Positions 5,670 through 11,525 of a DNA stretch of 11,525 nt are shown here, piece after piece. Under the pieces are notes generated by a model. It worked only from the letters and a program-made list of their open reading frames with translations. It did not search any database and was not told the origin of the DNA. The stretch spans positions 1 through 11,525 of the forward strand of contig NZ_JAGTJJ010000125.1 of the NCBI RefSeq assembly GCF_028435365.1, in the 5' to 3' direction. Source of the DNA: Polyangium jinanense (GTDB lineage Bacteria; Myxococcota; Polyangia; Polyangiales; Polyangiaceae). Numbering within the stretch: position 1 is the first letter of the stretch; each line of letters starts with the position of its first letter. A program made the position numbers and the translations under genes.

Positions 5670-6665
5670 ATGGCATCCAGTCCAAATAAATTGACCGATC
5701 GTCCAGGCCCGGTGGACGAGCCGGTAACCGACGTCCTCGCGGATGTGCTGGACGCGATGCGTCTGACGACCCTCATGCATGGTCGCTTCGAGCTGGGTGC
5801 TCCCTGGGGAATCCGGTTCCCGGAGAGCCCCGGCGCGCACATCGTCATCGTCGCGCGTGGGAGCGCTCGCCTGGAGGTCGAGGGCGTCGAGGGAGCCATC
5901 GTCCTGTCCGCCGGCGATCTGGCGCTGTTTCCGCACGGCGGAGGGCACACGCTGCGCGATGCGGAAGGCAGCCCGCTCCACATGCTCGGACACGGCGAAT
6001 GTCAGCGGGCCCGCGGGGTAGGGCCGATCCGGCTCGGCGGTGATGGGGCCCGCACCACCCTGGTCGCGGGGACCTTCCGGCTCGGTGCCGCGCCTCGCAC
6101 GCCGTTGTTCGAGGGGCTTCCACGCGTCATCCACGTCACCGCGGACGATCCCGCGACGTCCCCCTCGCTTTCGCCCCTCGTGCAACTGCTCATCGCGGAG
6201 AGTGCCTCGGTAAGCCCGGGCGCGACCGTCATCATGAGCCGGCTCGCGGACATCCTGTTCGTGCAGGCACTCCGGACGCACATTGCGGCGAGGCAGTGCC
6301 ACCAGCACGGGCTGTGTGCGCTCGCGGATCCACAGATCCGCAAGGCCCTCTCCCTCATCCACGAGAGACCCGCCGAGCCCTGGACCGTCGAGAGTCTCGC
6401 GACGGCCGTTGCCCTCTCGAGGTCCAGCTTCGCCGCGCGCTTCAACTCGCTCGTCGGAGAGCCCCCACTCGAGTACCTCGCGCGGTGGCGAATGACGAAG
6501 GCCGCCCAGTTCCTTCGGGAGGGCGAGCTTCCGCTCATCGAAGTCGCGGAGAGCATCGGTTACCAGAGCGAGGCGTCGTTCAACCGGGCCTTCAAGCGCT
6601 GGGGCGGGGTGGCACCAGGCGCGTACCGGCGAGAACACCGCCGGGGTGAACGGCATGAGGCCTGA
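5670..6665 (+). CDS. AraC-family transcriptional regulator with cupin sensor domain
   Basis: This 331-residue DNA-binding protein has an N-terminal cupin-type sensor (about 15-200: LGAPWGIRFP, then VARGSARLEVEG and LSAGDLALFPHGGGHTLRD) and a C-terminal AraC domain with two helix-turn-helix units. HTH1 is at about 239-260 (TVESLATAVALSRSSFAARF). HTH2 is at about 288-310 (PLIEVAESIGYQSEASFNRAF), followed by the typical G..P..YRRE end. This arrangement (cupin_6 plus HTH_18) is common in regulators next to oxidoreductases, and the divergent old-yellow-enzyme gene is the likely target; the inducer is unknown. The start is uncertain: the ATG at 5670 lacks a Shine-Dalgarno sequence, while an in-frame GTG at 5712 sits closer to the usual start of the domain. 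A GTG at 5634 is unlikely because it would use up most of the promoter region. Confidence 0.85.
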   Translation: MASSPNKLTDRPGPVDEPVTDVLADVLDAMRLTTLMHGRFELGAPWGIRFPESPGAHIVIVARGSARLEVEGVEGAIVLSAGDLALFPHGGGHTLRDAEGSPLHMLGHGECQRARGVGPIRLGGDGARTTLVAGTFRLGAAPRTPLFEGLPRVIHVTADDPATSPSLSPLVQLLIAESASVSPGATVIMSRLADILFVQALRTHIAARQCHQHGLCALADPQIRKALSLIHERPAEPWTVESLATAVALSRSSFAARFNSLVGEPPLEYLARWRMTKAAQFLREGELPLIEVAESIGYQSEASFNRAFKRWGGVAPGAYRREHRRGERHEA

Positions 6666-6837
6666 TCTCCCCGATGCGCCGGAGGGGCGCTTGCGCAGAA
6701 TGAACCCGCCGATTTCACCCTCGCAGAGGAGCCGTCGCCCGGCCACTTTCGCCGTCCCCGAGCGGGATTTTTTGATTCCCGCTCCCGCTCCCGCCCATTG
6801 ACGCCTCGTCCCGCGAGTGGTCTCCTCGCCCGCCGCC
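6666..6837. other. Intergenic region between the regulator and the lipoprotein
   Basis: The 172 bases carry a hairpin at 6760-6784, then a short CCCGCT repeat (about 6778-6796), and a TTGACG hexamer at 6798-6803 that could be a -35 element for the lipoprotein gene; no good -10 accompanies it. A weaker GC hairpin (GCGCC / GGCGC, 6676-6690) follows the regulator stop. No gene is seen. Confidence 0.4.
6760..6784 (+). terminator. Hairpin, possible terminator of the AraC-type gene
   Basis: An 8-bp perfect stem, GAGCGGGA / TCCCGCTC, closes a 9-base loop containing TTTTTT. There is no T-tract after the stem, so it is not a standard intrinsic terminator, and it lies 95 bases after the stop codon. 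It is unrelated in sequence to the large hairpin-array repeats. Confidence 0.35.
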
Positions 6838-7293
6838 ATGCCCATTCCTTCGCGCCCGCTCCTCCTCGTCCTCGCCGCCTCCCTCTTCGCCTGCGCGGGC
6901 CAGACGCCTCCGCCGAATCCGGCCGAGGCGCCCCGCGCCGCGATCGCGCCTGCCAAGGGGTACGACGCCCGCGGGCAGTCCAAGGCCTGCGAGCCTCCGC
7001 CCGCCGATTGCCCTACCGTCTCGCCCGACCGCGACCTCGCCGATCGCTGCTCGCTCGGCGGCTTCCGCATGATCCAGTGTGGCTGCGAGATGCTTTGCGC
7101 CGGCGATCCGGGCAGCGGCGGCGCGAAGCAACACTACGACGCCGAGGGCCACGGCAAGGCCTGCGCCCCCGCGAAGGATGATTGCACGCCCGAGCCGGCG
7201 AGCGCCGCCTTCCAGGACGCCTGCGCCGAGAAGGGGCACAAGCTCGAGGTCTGCGGCTGTGAATGGCTCTGCTCGGGGAACCCGAAGTTATGA
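6838..7293 (+). CDS. Cysteine-rich lipoprotein with a duplicated six-Cys module
   Basis: The 151-residue protein begins with a lipoprotein signal peptide (basic start, hydrophobic LLLVLAAS, lipobox LFAC with lipidated Cys19) followed by a Pro/Ala linker. The residue after Cys19 is Ala, so an outer-membrane location is plausible. The mature part contains two copies of one module, at about 42-91 and 100-147. Both open with YDA.G..KAC and end CGCE.LC.G, and both have exactly the same cysteine spacing: C-x6-C-x12-C-x9-C-x-C-x3-C (Cys 51, 58, 71, 81, 83, 87 and 109, 116, 129, 139, 141, 145). The six cysteines per module suggest three disulfides in an extracytoplasmic domain. I do not recognise the family. 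The stop codon overlaps the RNA ligase start (ATGA), so the two are co-translated. The ATG at 6838 is preferred over the upstream GTG at 6817 because it gives a normal signal peptide. Confidence 0.8.
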   Translation: MPIPSRPLLLVLAASLFACAGQTPPPNPAEAPRAAIAPAKGYDARGQSKACEPPPADCPTVSPDRDLADRCSLGGFRMIQCGCEMLCAGDPGSGGAKQHYDAEGHGKACAPAKDDCTPEPASAAFQDACAEKGHKLEVCGCEWLCSGNPKL

Positions 7294-8330
7294 CGTTCTC
7301 CCCGTACGAAAAGATCGCCGAGAGCCTCGCGGCCGCACTCGGCGACGACGAAGCAGCCCACCGCGCGGCGAGTCGCGCCGAGTGGATCGTCACCGAGAAG
7401 ATCCACGGCGCGAACTTCTGCTTCGTCACGGAGGGCAGGGAAGTGCGGTGCGCCAAGCGAAAGGGATGGCTCGCGGAGGACGAAGACTTTTTTGGTCATC
7501 GCGGCGTGCTGAGCCGATTCGCGGGTGGCGTGCGTGACGTGCTCGGGCGGGCGGCGGCGCGCGAGCCGAAGGCCACGCTCGTCTTCGTGTATGGCGAGCT
7601 CTTCGGCGGCGGATACCCGCACCCCGACGTCCCGCCCGCGACCGGCGTGCAGCCGGTGCAGACCGGCTGCTGGTATGCCCCGGGGATCGAGTTCTGCGCG
7701 TTCGACGTGGGGTTCGTCCGGGAAGGTGTCTCCGAGCGCGTGTACCTCGATCAGGACGAGGCCCGCGAGGCGTGCGAGGACGCCGGCATTCCCTTCGCGC
7801 GGCCGCTCTTTCGTGGCCGCTACGAGGACGCGCTCGCTTATCCGCTGGGCTTCGAGACCACCATCCCCGCGCGCCTCGGCCTGCCTTCGCTCGGACCCTC
7901 GAACAAGGCCGAAGGCGTGGTCCTGAAGCCCGCCCGCGCGCTCGTCGTGCCAAGGCGCGCCGGCGTGGTGCGTCCCGTCGTGAAACGCAAGATCCCCGAG
8001 TTTTCCGAGGACGAGCGTTTTCACGAAGCGGAAAAATGGTCCGGCCCGCGCGCGCCTTCGGCCTCGCCCCTCGATTGGCTCGTGCACGAGGCCTCGTCCC
8101 TGGTGAACGAGAATCGCCTGAACGCCGCCGTCTCCAAGGTCGGACCGACGCGACCCGGGGACACGGCGCGGCTCGGCGAGGTGCTCGCGCTCGTCCGCGA
8201 GGATCTCGAAACCGAGCTGCGCGCGCGCCACGGCGAAGCCCTGCGCGCCCTCTCGCCAGCCGAAACCCGCGCGCTCGCCGCCCACCTCGACAGCGAAGCG
8301 CGCGCCCTCGTCGAGCTCTACCTCGGCTGA
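7290..8330 (+). CDS. Rnl2-type RNA ligase
   Basis: This is a 346-residue ATP-dependent RNA ligase of the T4 Rnl2 class, which seals 3'-OH/5'-phosphate nicks in RNA via a lysyl-AMP intermediate. All nucleotidyltransferase motifs are present: motif I K37-IHG (in VTEKIHGANF), CAKRKG shortly after, motif III YGELFGG (Glu103), motif IIIa FCAFDV (135-140), motif IV AEGVVLKP (Glu209, Lys213) and motif V VVKRK (Lys232, Lys234). Their positions closely follow T4 Rnl2. The region after about 245 is a helical C-terminal domain, as in that class. The start at 7290 overlaps the lipoprotein stop (ATGA) and fits the family N-terminus; the ATG at 7263 would add nine residues. Its 3' end overlaps the convergent ankyrin gene by 13 bases. 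The cellular RNA target is unknown; repair of broken tRNA or rRNA is a guess. Coupling to a secreted lipoprotein is odd for a cytosolic enzyme. Confidence 0.9.
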   Translation: MTFSPYEKIAESLAAALGDDEAAHRAASRAEWIVTEKIHGANFCFVTEGREVRCAKRKGWLAEDEDFFGHRGVLSRFAGGVRDVLGRAAAREPKATLVFVYGELFGGGYPHPDVPPATGVQPVQTGCWYAPGIEFCAFDVGFVREGVSERVYLDQDEAREACEDAGIPFARPLFRGRYEDALAYPLGFETTIPARLGLPSLGPSNKAEGVVLKPARALVVPRRAGVVRPVVKRKIPEFSEDERFHEAEKWSGPRAPSASPLDWLVHEASSLVNENRLNAAVSKVGPTRPGDTARLGEVLALVREDLETELRARHGEALRALSPAETRALAAHLDSEARALVELYLG

Positions 8331-9022
8331 TCGACCGGAATCCCGAGCCGCTCGGCGACCTTGCGCCGCCACCCCTCGAGCGGCGAATCCGCCGCCGGGA
8401 TCGGCTTCTCCGCGAGCTTTCGCACGGACAACCCGACCTGATCCTTCGCGTCCGGATCCGCGCCGCGATCGAGCAGCTTGTGCACCTCGTCGTATCGATT
8501 GAGATACGCGAGCCGCAGCGCGGGCGTCTGCTCCATCTTGTTTTTCACGTCCACGGGGACGCCACGATCGAACAAGATCCCCAGGTTTTGCCATTGCCCG
8601 AAGTTCAGGGCCTGGTGGGCGAGGGGAACGGCCTTCTGGTTTTCGAGGTTCGGGTTTCCGCCGTTGTCGAGCAGAAGGACGAGGAAGCGCGGATCGGGGC
8701 TCGTCGCGGCCACGAGCATCGGCGACGTGCCGATCTTCGTGAGCACGTTCGGATTCGCGCCCGCCGCGAGCAAGGCCCGCACGGCGATCTCGTTCTTCGC
8801 GACGAGCTCGTACATGAGCAGGTTCACGTCCGAAGGCACGACCTCGTCGAGATCCGCGCCTCGCGCGACGAGCGCGCGCAGCGTGGCCACGTCGCCACGC
8901 TCGGCGGCGGCCGCGGCCTCGCGCAGCCGCTCGCTCGGAAACACCTCGTTCGCGGGCGGGACGGGCGGCCTCGGGCCCAGAATCCCCTCGAGACCTGCGG
9001 CAAATTGCTCAACGTCCTTCAC
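8318..9022 (-). CDS. Ankyrin-repeat protein, probable immunity or partner protein of the PAAR-lipase
   Basis: The 234-residue protein has about five ankyrin repeats: about 33-61 (ends ARGADLDEV), 65-94 (AAGANPNVL), 98-127 (NGGNPNLE), 129-160 (DRGVPVDVK) and 164-193 (DRGADPDAK). A short C-terminal segment contains GWRRKVAERLGIPV. Ankyrin arrays bind proteins. Its GTG start overlaps the TGA of the upstream effector gene (GTGA, 9019-9022), so synthesis of the two is coupled, as is typical of a toxin and its immunity protein. No signal peptide or membrane segment is visible, so it should be cytosolic, which is unexpected for immunity to a lipase acting in the periplasm. A chaperone or adaptor for loading the effector is the main alternative. 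The stop lies within the end of the convergent RNA ligase gene. Confidence 0.8.
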   Translation of the reverse strand: MKDVEQFAAGLEGILGPRPPVPPANEVFPSERLREAAAAAERGDVATLRALVARGADLDEVVPSDVNLLMYELVAKNEIAVRALLAAGANPNVLTKIGTSPMLVAATSPDPRFLVLLLDNGGNPNLENQKAVPLAHQALNFGQWQNLGILFDRGVPVDVKNKMEQTPALRLAYLNRYDEVHKLLDRGADPDAKDQVGLSVRKLAEKPIPAADSPLEGWRRKVAERLGIPVDQPR

Positions 9023-10284
9023 ATCATCCCCTGAATGGTCGCGATGTCCTGGCTCTTTTGCTGCTCGATGCCGGCCTCGTGCGTGCTGTGCCGCTCGATC
9101 ATCTCGCCGAACCGCTTCTTCTCCTGGTCGATCTCCGCCGCCGCCCAGTCCTTCGTGCGCCGGGCCATGCCGAACGGGTTCAGATACCCCCAGCCGCTGT
9201 CCGGGTGATCAAACGTCGGCTCCGGCGGCCACTGCCGGGCCGTGAAGCTGCCGTCCGGATTCTGGTTCACCGCGTTCAGGCCGTACCGATTGCCGATCGC
9301 GTCCGGCATCAGCCCGGAGATGGGCGAGTGCTCCTGCGCCCAGGTGAGGATGTCGCCGTCGACCTGGTACGCGTCGATGAGATCGTTCGTCCGTGAAGGA
9401 TCGAGCCCGTAACGCTCGTACGTCTTGTCGTGGATGCCCGACGCGTTGAAGGTGTTCGCCGGCAGGCCCGAGGCGAGGGAGCCAGCCGACGCGAGGCCGC
9501 CGCCGAGCGAGTGTCCGGCGATGCTCGCGTTGTTGCCGTAGACCGCGGCGACCTGCCGCGAGAGCTCGACGGCCTGCGTGTACTGCGCCCCTTCGAAGCC
9601 CGTGCCCTGCGAGAGGTTGCCCCAGAGCCAGTCGTTGCCGTTCCACTGCTTCCAGGTCTCGAACTCCGTGCCGCGCATGACCAGCCTGTAGCTGCCGTCG
9701 ATGTCGGAGCGGTAGAGGTCGGAGTAGAACCCGGTGCTGTCATCGTGGAAGACGGCGTTGCGCAGCTCCGGCGGGAGATCGTTCGGGCCGAGGCGCGTCC
9801 AGCCCTCGGGCGCGCCGCTCGTCCTGTAGACGTCGTTCACGAGGCGCGCGTCCTCGACCGAGCGGTTGTTCCGCGCGAGCCGCTCGGCCGCGTTCGAGAG
9901 GCGATCCTTCTCGGGGCCGTTCGGCATCGAAGCCGCGCGCTGCCGGGCCTGGTCGATGAGGCGCAAGCGCTCCATGAGGCGCATGCGTTTGTCCGCCGCG
10001 GTCATCTTGCCGATGATGACCGTGGGACAACCCTCGTCGATGAGCCCGCCGTGGAGCGTGCCATCGCCGAAGCGCGCCGCCATCTTGCCTTCGAGCAGCA
10101 CCGTGGGCTCGCCGATGCCGATGATGTCGGGCGGCGAGCCCGTGCACTCGAGCTGGTCGGTCACACGAGCCGCAGGCTCGCCGCCGACGAGGATGGTCGG
10201 TGCGCAAGCAGGCAAGATGTCCTTGCCGACATGCTGCAAACAGAGGTGATGATCGCCTTTGCGCGCTGCGATGGGATCGCTCAT
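9019..10284 (-). CDS. PAAR-domain type VI secretion effector with C-terminal lipase domain
   Basis: The 421-residue protein has an N-terminal PAAR domain (about 1-95), the spike tip that caps VgrG in type VI secretion. It includes GGEPAARVTD (literal PAAR at 37-40), GKMAARFGD and GGLIDEGCPTVIIG. After a charged helical linker (95-150) comes an alpha/beta-hydrolase domain of the lipase class: VMRGTE (202-207) as likely oxyanion region, the nucleophile elbow GHSLGGG with Ser259, Asp309 or Asp311 in QVDGDILTW as candidate acid, and His360 in TFDHPDSGWG as candidate base. It should be a phospholipase or lipase delivered into rival cells. The ATG at 10284 has GAGGA upstream and begins MSDPIAARKGDHH, a normal PAAR start; the open frame running back to 10971 is only antisense to the rhodanese gene. 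Its stop overlaps the start of the ankyrin gene. No VgrG or secretion core genes lie in the window. Confidence 0.88.
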   Translation of the reverse strand: MSDPIAARKGDHHLCLQHVGKDILPACAPTILVGGEPAARVTDQLECTGSPPDIIGIGEPTVLLEGKMAARFGDGTLHGGLIDEGCPTVIIGKMTAADKRMRLMERLRLIDQARQRAASMPNGPEKDRLSNAAERLARNNRSVEDARLVNDVYRTSGAPEGWTRLGPNDLPPELRNAVFHDDSTGFYSDLYRSDIDGSYRLVMRGTEFETWKQWNGNDWLWGNLSQGTGFEGAQYTQAVELSRQVAAVYGNNASIAGHSLGGGLASAGSLASGLPANTFNASGIHDKTYERYGLDPSRTNDLIDAYQVDGDILTWAQEHSPISGLMPDAIGNRYGLNAVNQNPDGSFTARQWPPEPTFDHPDSGWGYLNPFGMARRTKDWAAAEIDQEKKRFGEMIERHSTHEAGIEQQKSQDIATIQGMM

Positions 10285-10425
10285 CCGGGTCCTCGGGGTC
10301 GATCGAGCGCGGCCATGATCACCCGGGAAGCGAGGAGATGGGAAGCGCGAAATGGAGGCAACCCGCACCCACGCGCTGCGGCATACCTCGCCTCCTCGCC
10401 GCTTCCGCGCTAGCTTCGCAGGAGG
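10285..10425. promoter_or_regulatory. Divergent promoter region between the PAAR effector and the rhodanese/MauE operon
   Basis: The 141 bases between two divergent genes must hold both promoters. A GAGGA ribosome binding site for the effector is at 10290-10294 (minus strand). On the plus side AGGAGG (10420-10425) directly touches the ATG of the rhodanese gene with no spacer. No convincing -35/-10 pair or operator was found by eye. Confidence 0.4.
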
Positions 10426-10962
10426 ATGTCGTCCGGGCTCGATCGACCCCTCGTCCTGCGCTCGGCAGCGCTGCTCCTCGGAGGCGCCGTGCTCGGCCTC
10501 GGCATCAACGCAGCACGGCCCGCAGGCGTCGCCCTCGTCGGCTTCGAGCCGCCCACGGCATGCACCACCACCGCAGCCGAAGAGGCGCCCGTGATCGAGA
10601 TGACGCCACGCGAGGCCTCGACCCTGTGCGGCCAGCCGGGCACGCTCTTCGCCGACACGCGCACGGCCGAGCGTTTCGCAGCCGGGCACGTGGCCGACGC
10701 GATCCACCTGCCATGCGACGCAACCGCGAGCGGCGCCGAGGTAGCGATGAAGGAGCTCGGCCACGCGCAGACGATCGTGGTGTACGGCGAGTCGACGGAG
10801 GAGGCCTACGAGGTGGCCGAGACGCTGCGCCGTCGCGGGCTGAAGATGGACGTGCGTGTCCTGCGCGGCGGCTTTTCCGCCTGGGAGCAGGAGGGCCTCG
10901 CGTGCGCCTCGGGTCCGTGTCCCGGCTGCGCCCTCACCCACAAGCAGGAGCCGAGCCCGTGA
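10426..10962 (+). CDS. Membrane-anchored rhodanese-like protein lacking the catalytic cysteine
   Basis: The 178-residue protein has an N-terminal hydrophobic anchor (about 9-28) and then a rhodanese homology domain (about 56-158): FADTRTAERFAAGHVADAIHLP, IVVYG, and RVLRGGFSAWEQEGL. In active rhodaneses the loop after the IVVY strand starts with the persulfide-forming Cys; here this position is Gly121 (VVYGESTEEA), so classical sulfur transfer is unlikely. Other cysteines could substitute: Cys46, Cys68, Cys97 and a C-terminal CxxxxCxxC cluster (160, 165, 168). The domain should face the periplasm. The stop overlaps the start of the MauE/DoxX gene (GTGA), so the two probably form one complex for thiol or sulfur redox at the membrane. 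The start is uncertain because the Shine-Dalgarno sequence abuts the ATG; no better in-frame start is seen. Confidence 0.8.
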   Translation: MSSGLDRPLVLRSAALLLGGAVLGLGINAARPAGVALVGFEPPTACTTTAAEEAPVIEMTPREASTLCGQPGTLFADTRTAERFAAGHVADAIHLPCDATASGAEVAMKELGHAQTIVVYGESTEEAYEVAETLRRRGLKMDVRVLRGGFSAWEQEGLACASGPCPGCALTHKQEPSP

Positions 10963-11399
10963 AGACCGCACTTCTTTGGCTCTTGCGCCTCGGTCTCGGC
11001 GGGATGTTCCTCGCAGCCGGCGCGCTCAAGTTTTACGACCCGACCTCGTTCGCGCTGGAGATCCACAACTACCAGCTCCTGCCGGATCTCGCTCCGCTAC
11101 TCGCGGCCACGCTGCCAACCGTGGAGATCGTCCTCGGCCTCGCCCTGCTCGCAGCCCCAAGGCCATGGATGCGCGCCAGCGCGTTCGCCTCCACGCTGGT
11201 GCTCGGGGTCTTCACGGTGGCCGTGGCCTCCGTGGTCGCACGCGGCGTGAACATCACGTGCGGCTGCTTCGGCGAGGGATCAGGGCCCGTGACGATGTTG
11301 ACGGTGCTACGCGACGTGGTGCTGGTCGCAGCGGGGGTGCTGCTGTTCTGGCTGGCGAAAGAGCCGCCGCGCCCCGCGCGTGCGCGTTCCACGGCGTAG
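10959..11399 (+). CDS. MauE/DoxX-family redox-associated membrane protein
   Basis: The 146-residue integral membrane protein has about four transmembrane helices (about 5-24, 45-66, 72-95, 112-132). After the third helix lies the CGCFG motif (Cys101, Cys103), a hallmark of MauE/DoxX-like redox proteins, which are thought to exchange electrons or thiols with periplasmic partners. LRLGLGGMFLAAGALKFYDP at the N-terminus is typical of the DoxX fold. Translation starts at a GTG overlapping the stop of the rhodanese gene; a much longer open frame beginning at 10200 has no coding character before this point. The stop codon TAG is directly followed by hairpin array unit C and shares its edge motif (GTAGCGCCGGGG), so the repeat reaches into the end of the gene. 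Confidence 0.85.
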   Translation: MKTALLWLLRLGLGGMFLAAGALKFYDPTSFALEIHNYQLLPDLAPLLAATLPTVEIVLGLALLAAPRPWMRASAFASTLVLGVFTVAVASVVARGVNITCGCFGEGSGPVTMLTVLRDVVLVAAGVLLFWLAKEPPRPARARSTA

Positions 11400-11525
11400 C
11401 GCCGGGGTTTCACCCCGGACCCCGACCAGGGGTTGTCCACCCCTGGACCCGGACCAGCGCAAGCGCTGGACCCGGGGTCGATGAACTGCGCGATGCGCAG
11501 TTCATCGAACAGGCCAGGTCAAGAC
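11400..11525 (+). repeat. Hairpin-array repeat, unit C (H1-H4 and tail; runs to the window end)
   Basis: This unit points right, away from the MauE/DoxX gene, and starts at its stop codon. H1 is at 11402-11418 (CCGGGGT / ACCCCGG, loop TTC), H2 at 11426-11446 (CCAGGGGT / ACCCCTGG, loop TGTCC), H3 at 11454-11469 (CCAGCGC / GCGCTGG, loop AA) and H4 at 11479-11507 (13-bp stem, loop GAT). The tail begins at 11509. Positions 11448-11525 match 1-78 with two mismatches. If the pattern seen twice in the window holds, an inverted B-type unit follows just beyond the window. It may terminate the rhodanese/MauE operon. Confidence 0.9.

Noticed and set aside
10200..10958. N-terminal extension of the MauE/DoxX frame
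   Set aside because: It overlaps the effector start and the rhodanese gene in another frame and has no domain; the GTG at 10959 gives a complete family-length protein.
10285..10971. N-terminal extension of the PAAR-lipase frame
   Set aside because: It is antisense to the rhodanese gene and precedes a normal PAAR start with a ribosome binding site.

Overview
The window is GC-rich bacterial chromosome. Its mix of a Cys-rich lipoprotein, an Rnl2-type RNA ligase, a PAAR-lipase type VI effector and a MauE/DoxX membrane protein, together with large hairpin-rich intergenic repeats, suggests a myxobacterium, most likely of the Sorangium/Polyangium group. This placement is inferred from gene content and composition, not from a marker gene.

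Layout. 1-300: an intergenic repeat made of two hairpin arrays in tail-to-tail orientation (one cut by the window edge). 358-2976 (+): an 872-residue rifamycin phosphotransferase (PEP-synthase-like; ATP-grasp, RIF-binding and C-terminal phospho-His domains). 3071-3390: a second complete tail-to-tail repeat, inverted relative to the first, so the resistance gene is bracketed by inverted repeats of about 280 bp. 3401-4237 (-): a two-domain GNAT acetyltransferase. 4254-4506: remains of an IS630-type element, abutting the GNAT start. 4522-5610 (-) and 5670-6665 (+): a divergent pair, an old-yellow-enzyme alkene reductase and an AraC-type regulator. 6838-7293 and 7290-8330 (+): a lipoprotein with two copies of a six-cysteine module, translationally coupled to an Rnl2-type RNA ligase. 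8318-9022 and 9019-10284 (-): an ankyrin-repeat protein coupled to, and downstream of, a PAAR-lipase, which looks like a type VI effector and its immunity protein. 10426-10962 and 10959-11399 (+): a membrane-anchored rhodanese-like protein lacking the catalytic cysteine, coupled to a MauE/DoxX redox membrane protein. 11400-11525: another copy of the hairpin array, running off the window.

The most unusual signal is the repeat family. Each unit is an ordered chain of four hairpins (H1-H4) followed by a conserved tail. Five copies (four with two or more hairpins different from one another) show paired, compensatory changes in every one of the four stems, which is strong evidence that the folded form is under selection or is copied as a structured unit. 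Three of the five units run away from the 3' end of the neighbouring gene, and two begin at its stop codon, so they may work as terminators as well as being a dispersed, possibly mobile, family.

Three separate gene pairs overlap by a 4-base start/stop junction (ATGA or GTGA), which links lipoprotein with RNA ligase, effector with ankyrin protein, and rhodanese with MauE.
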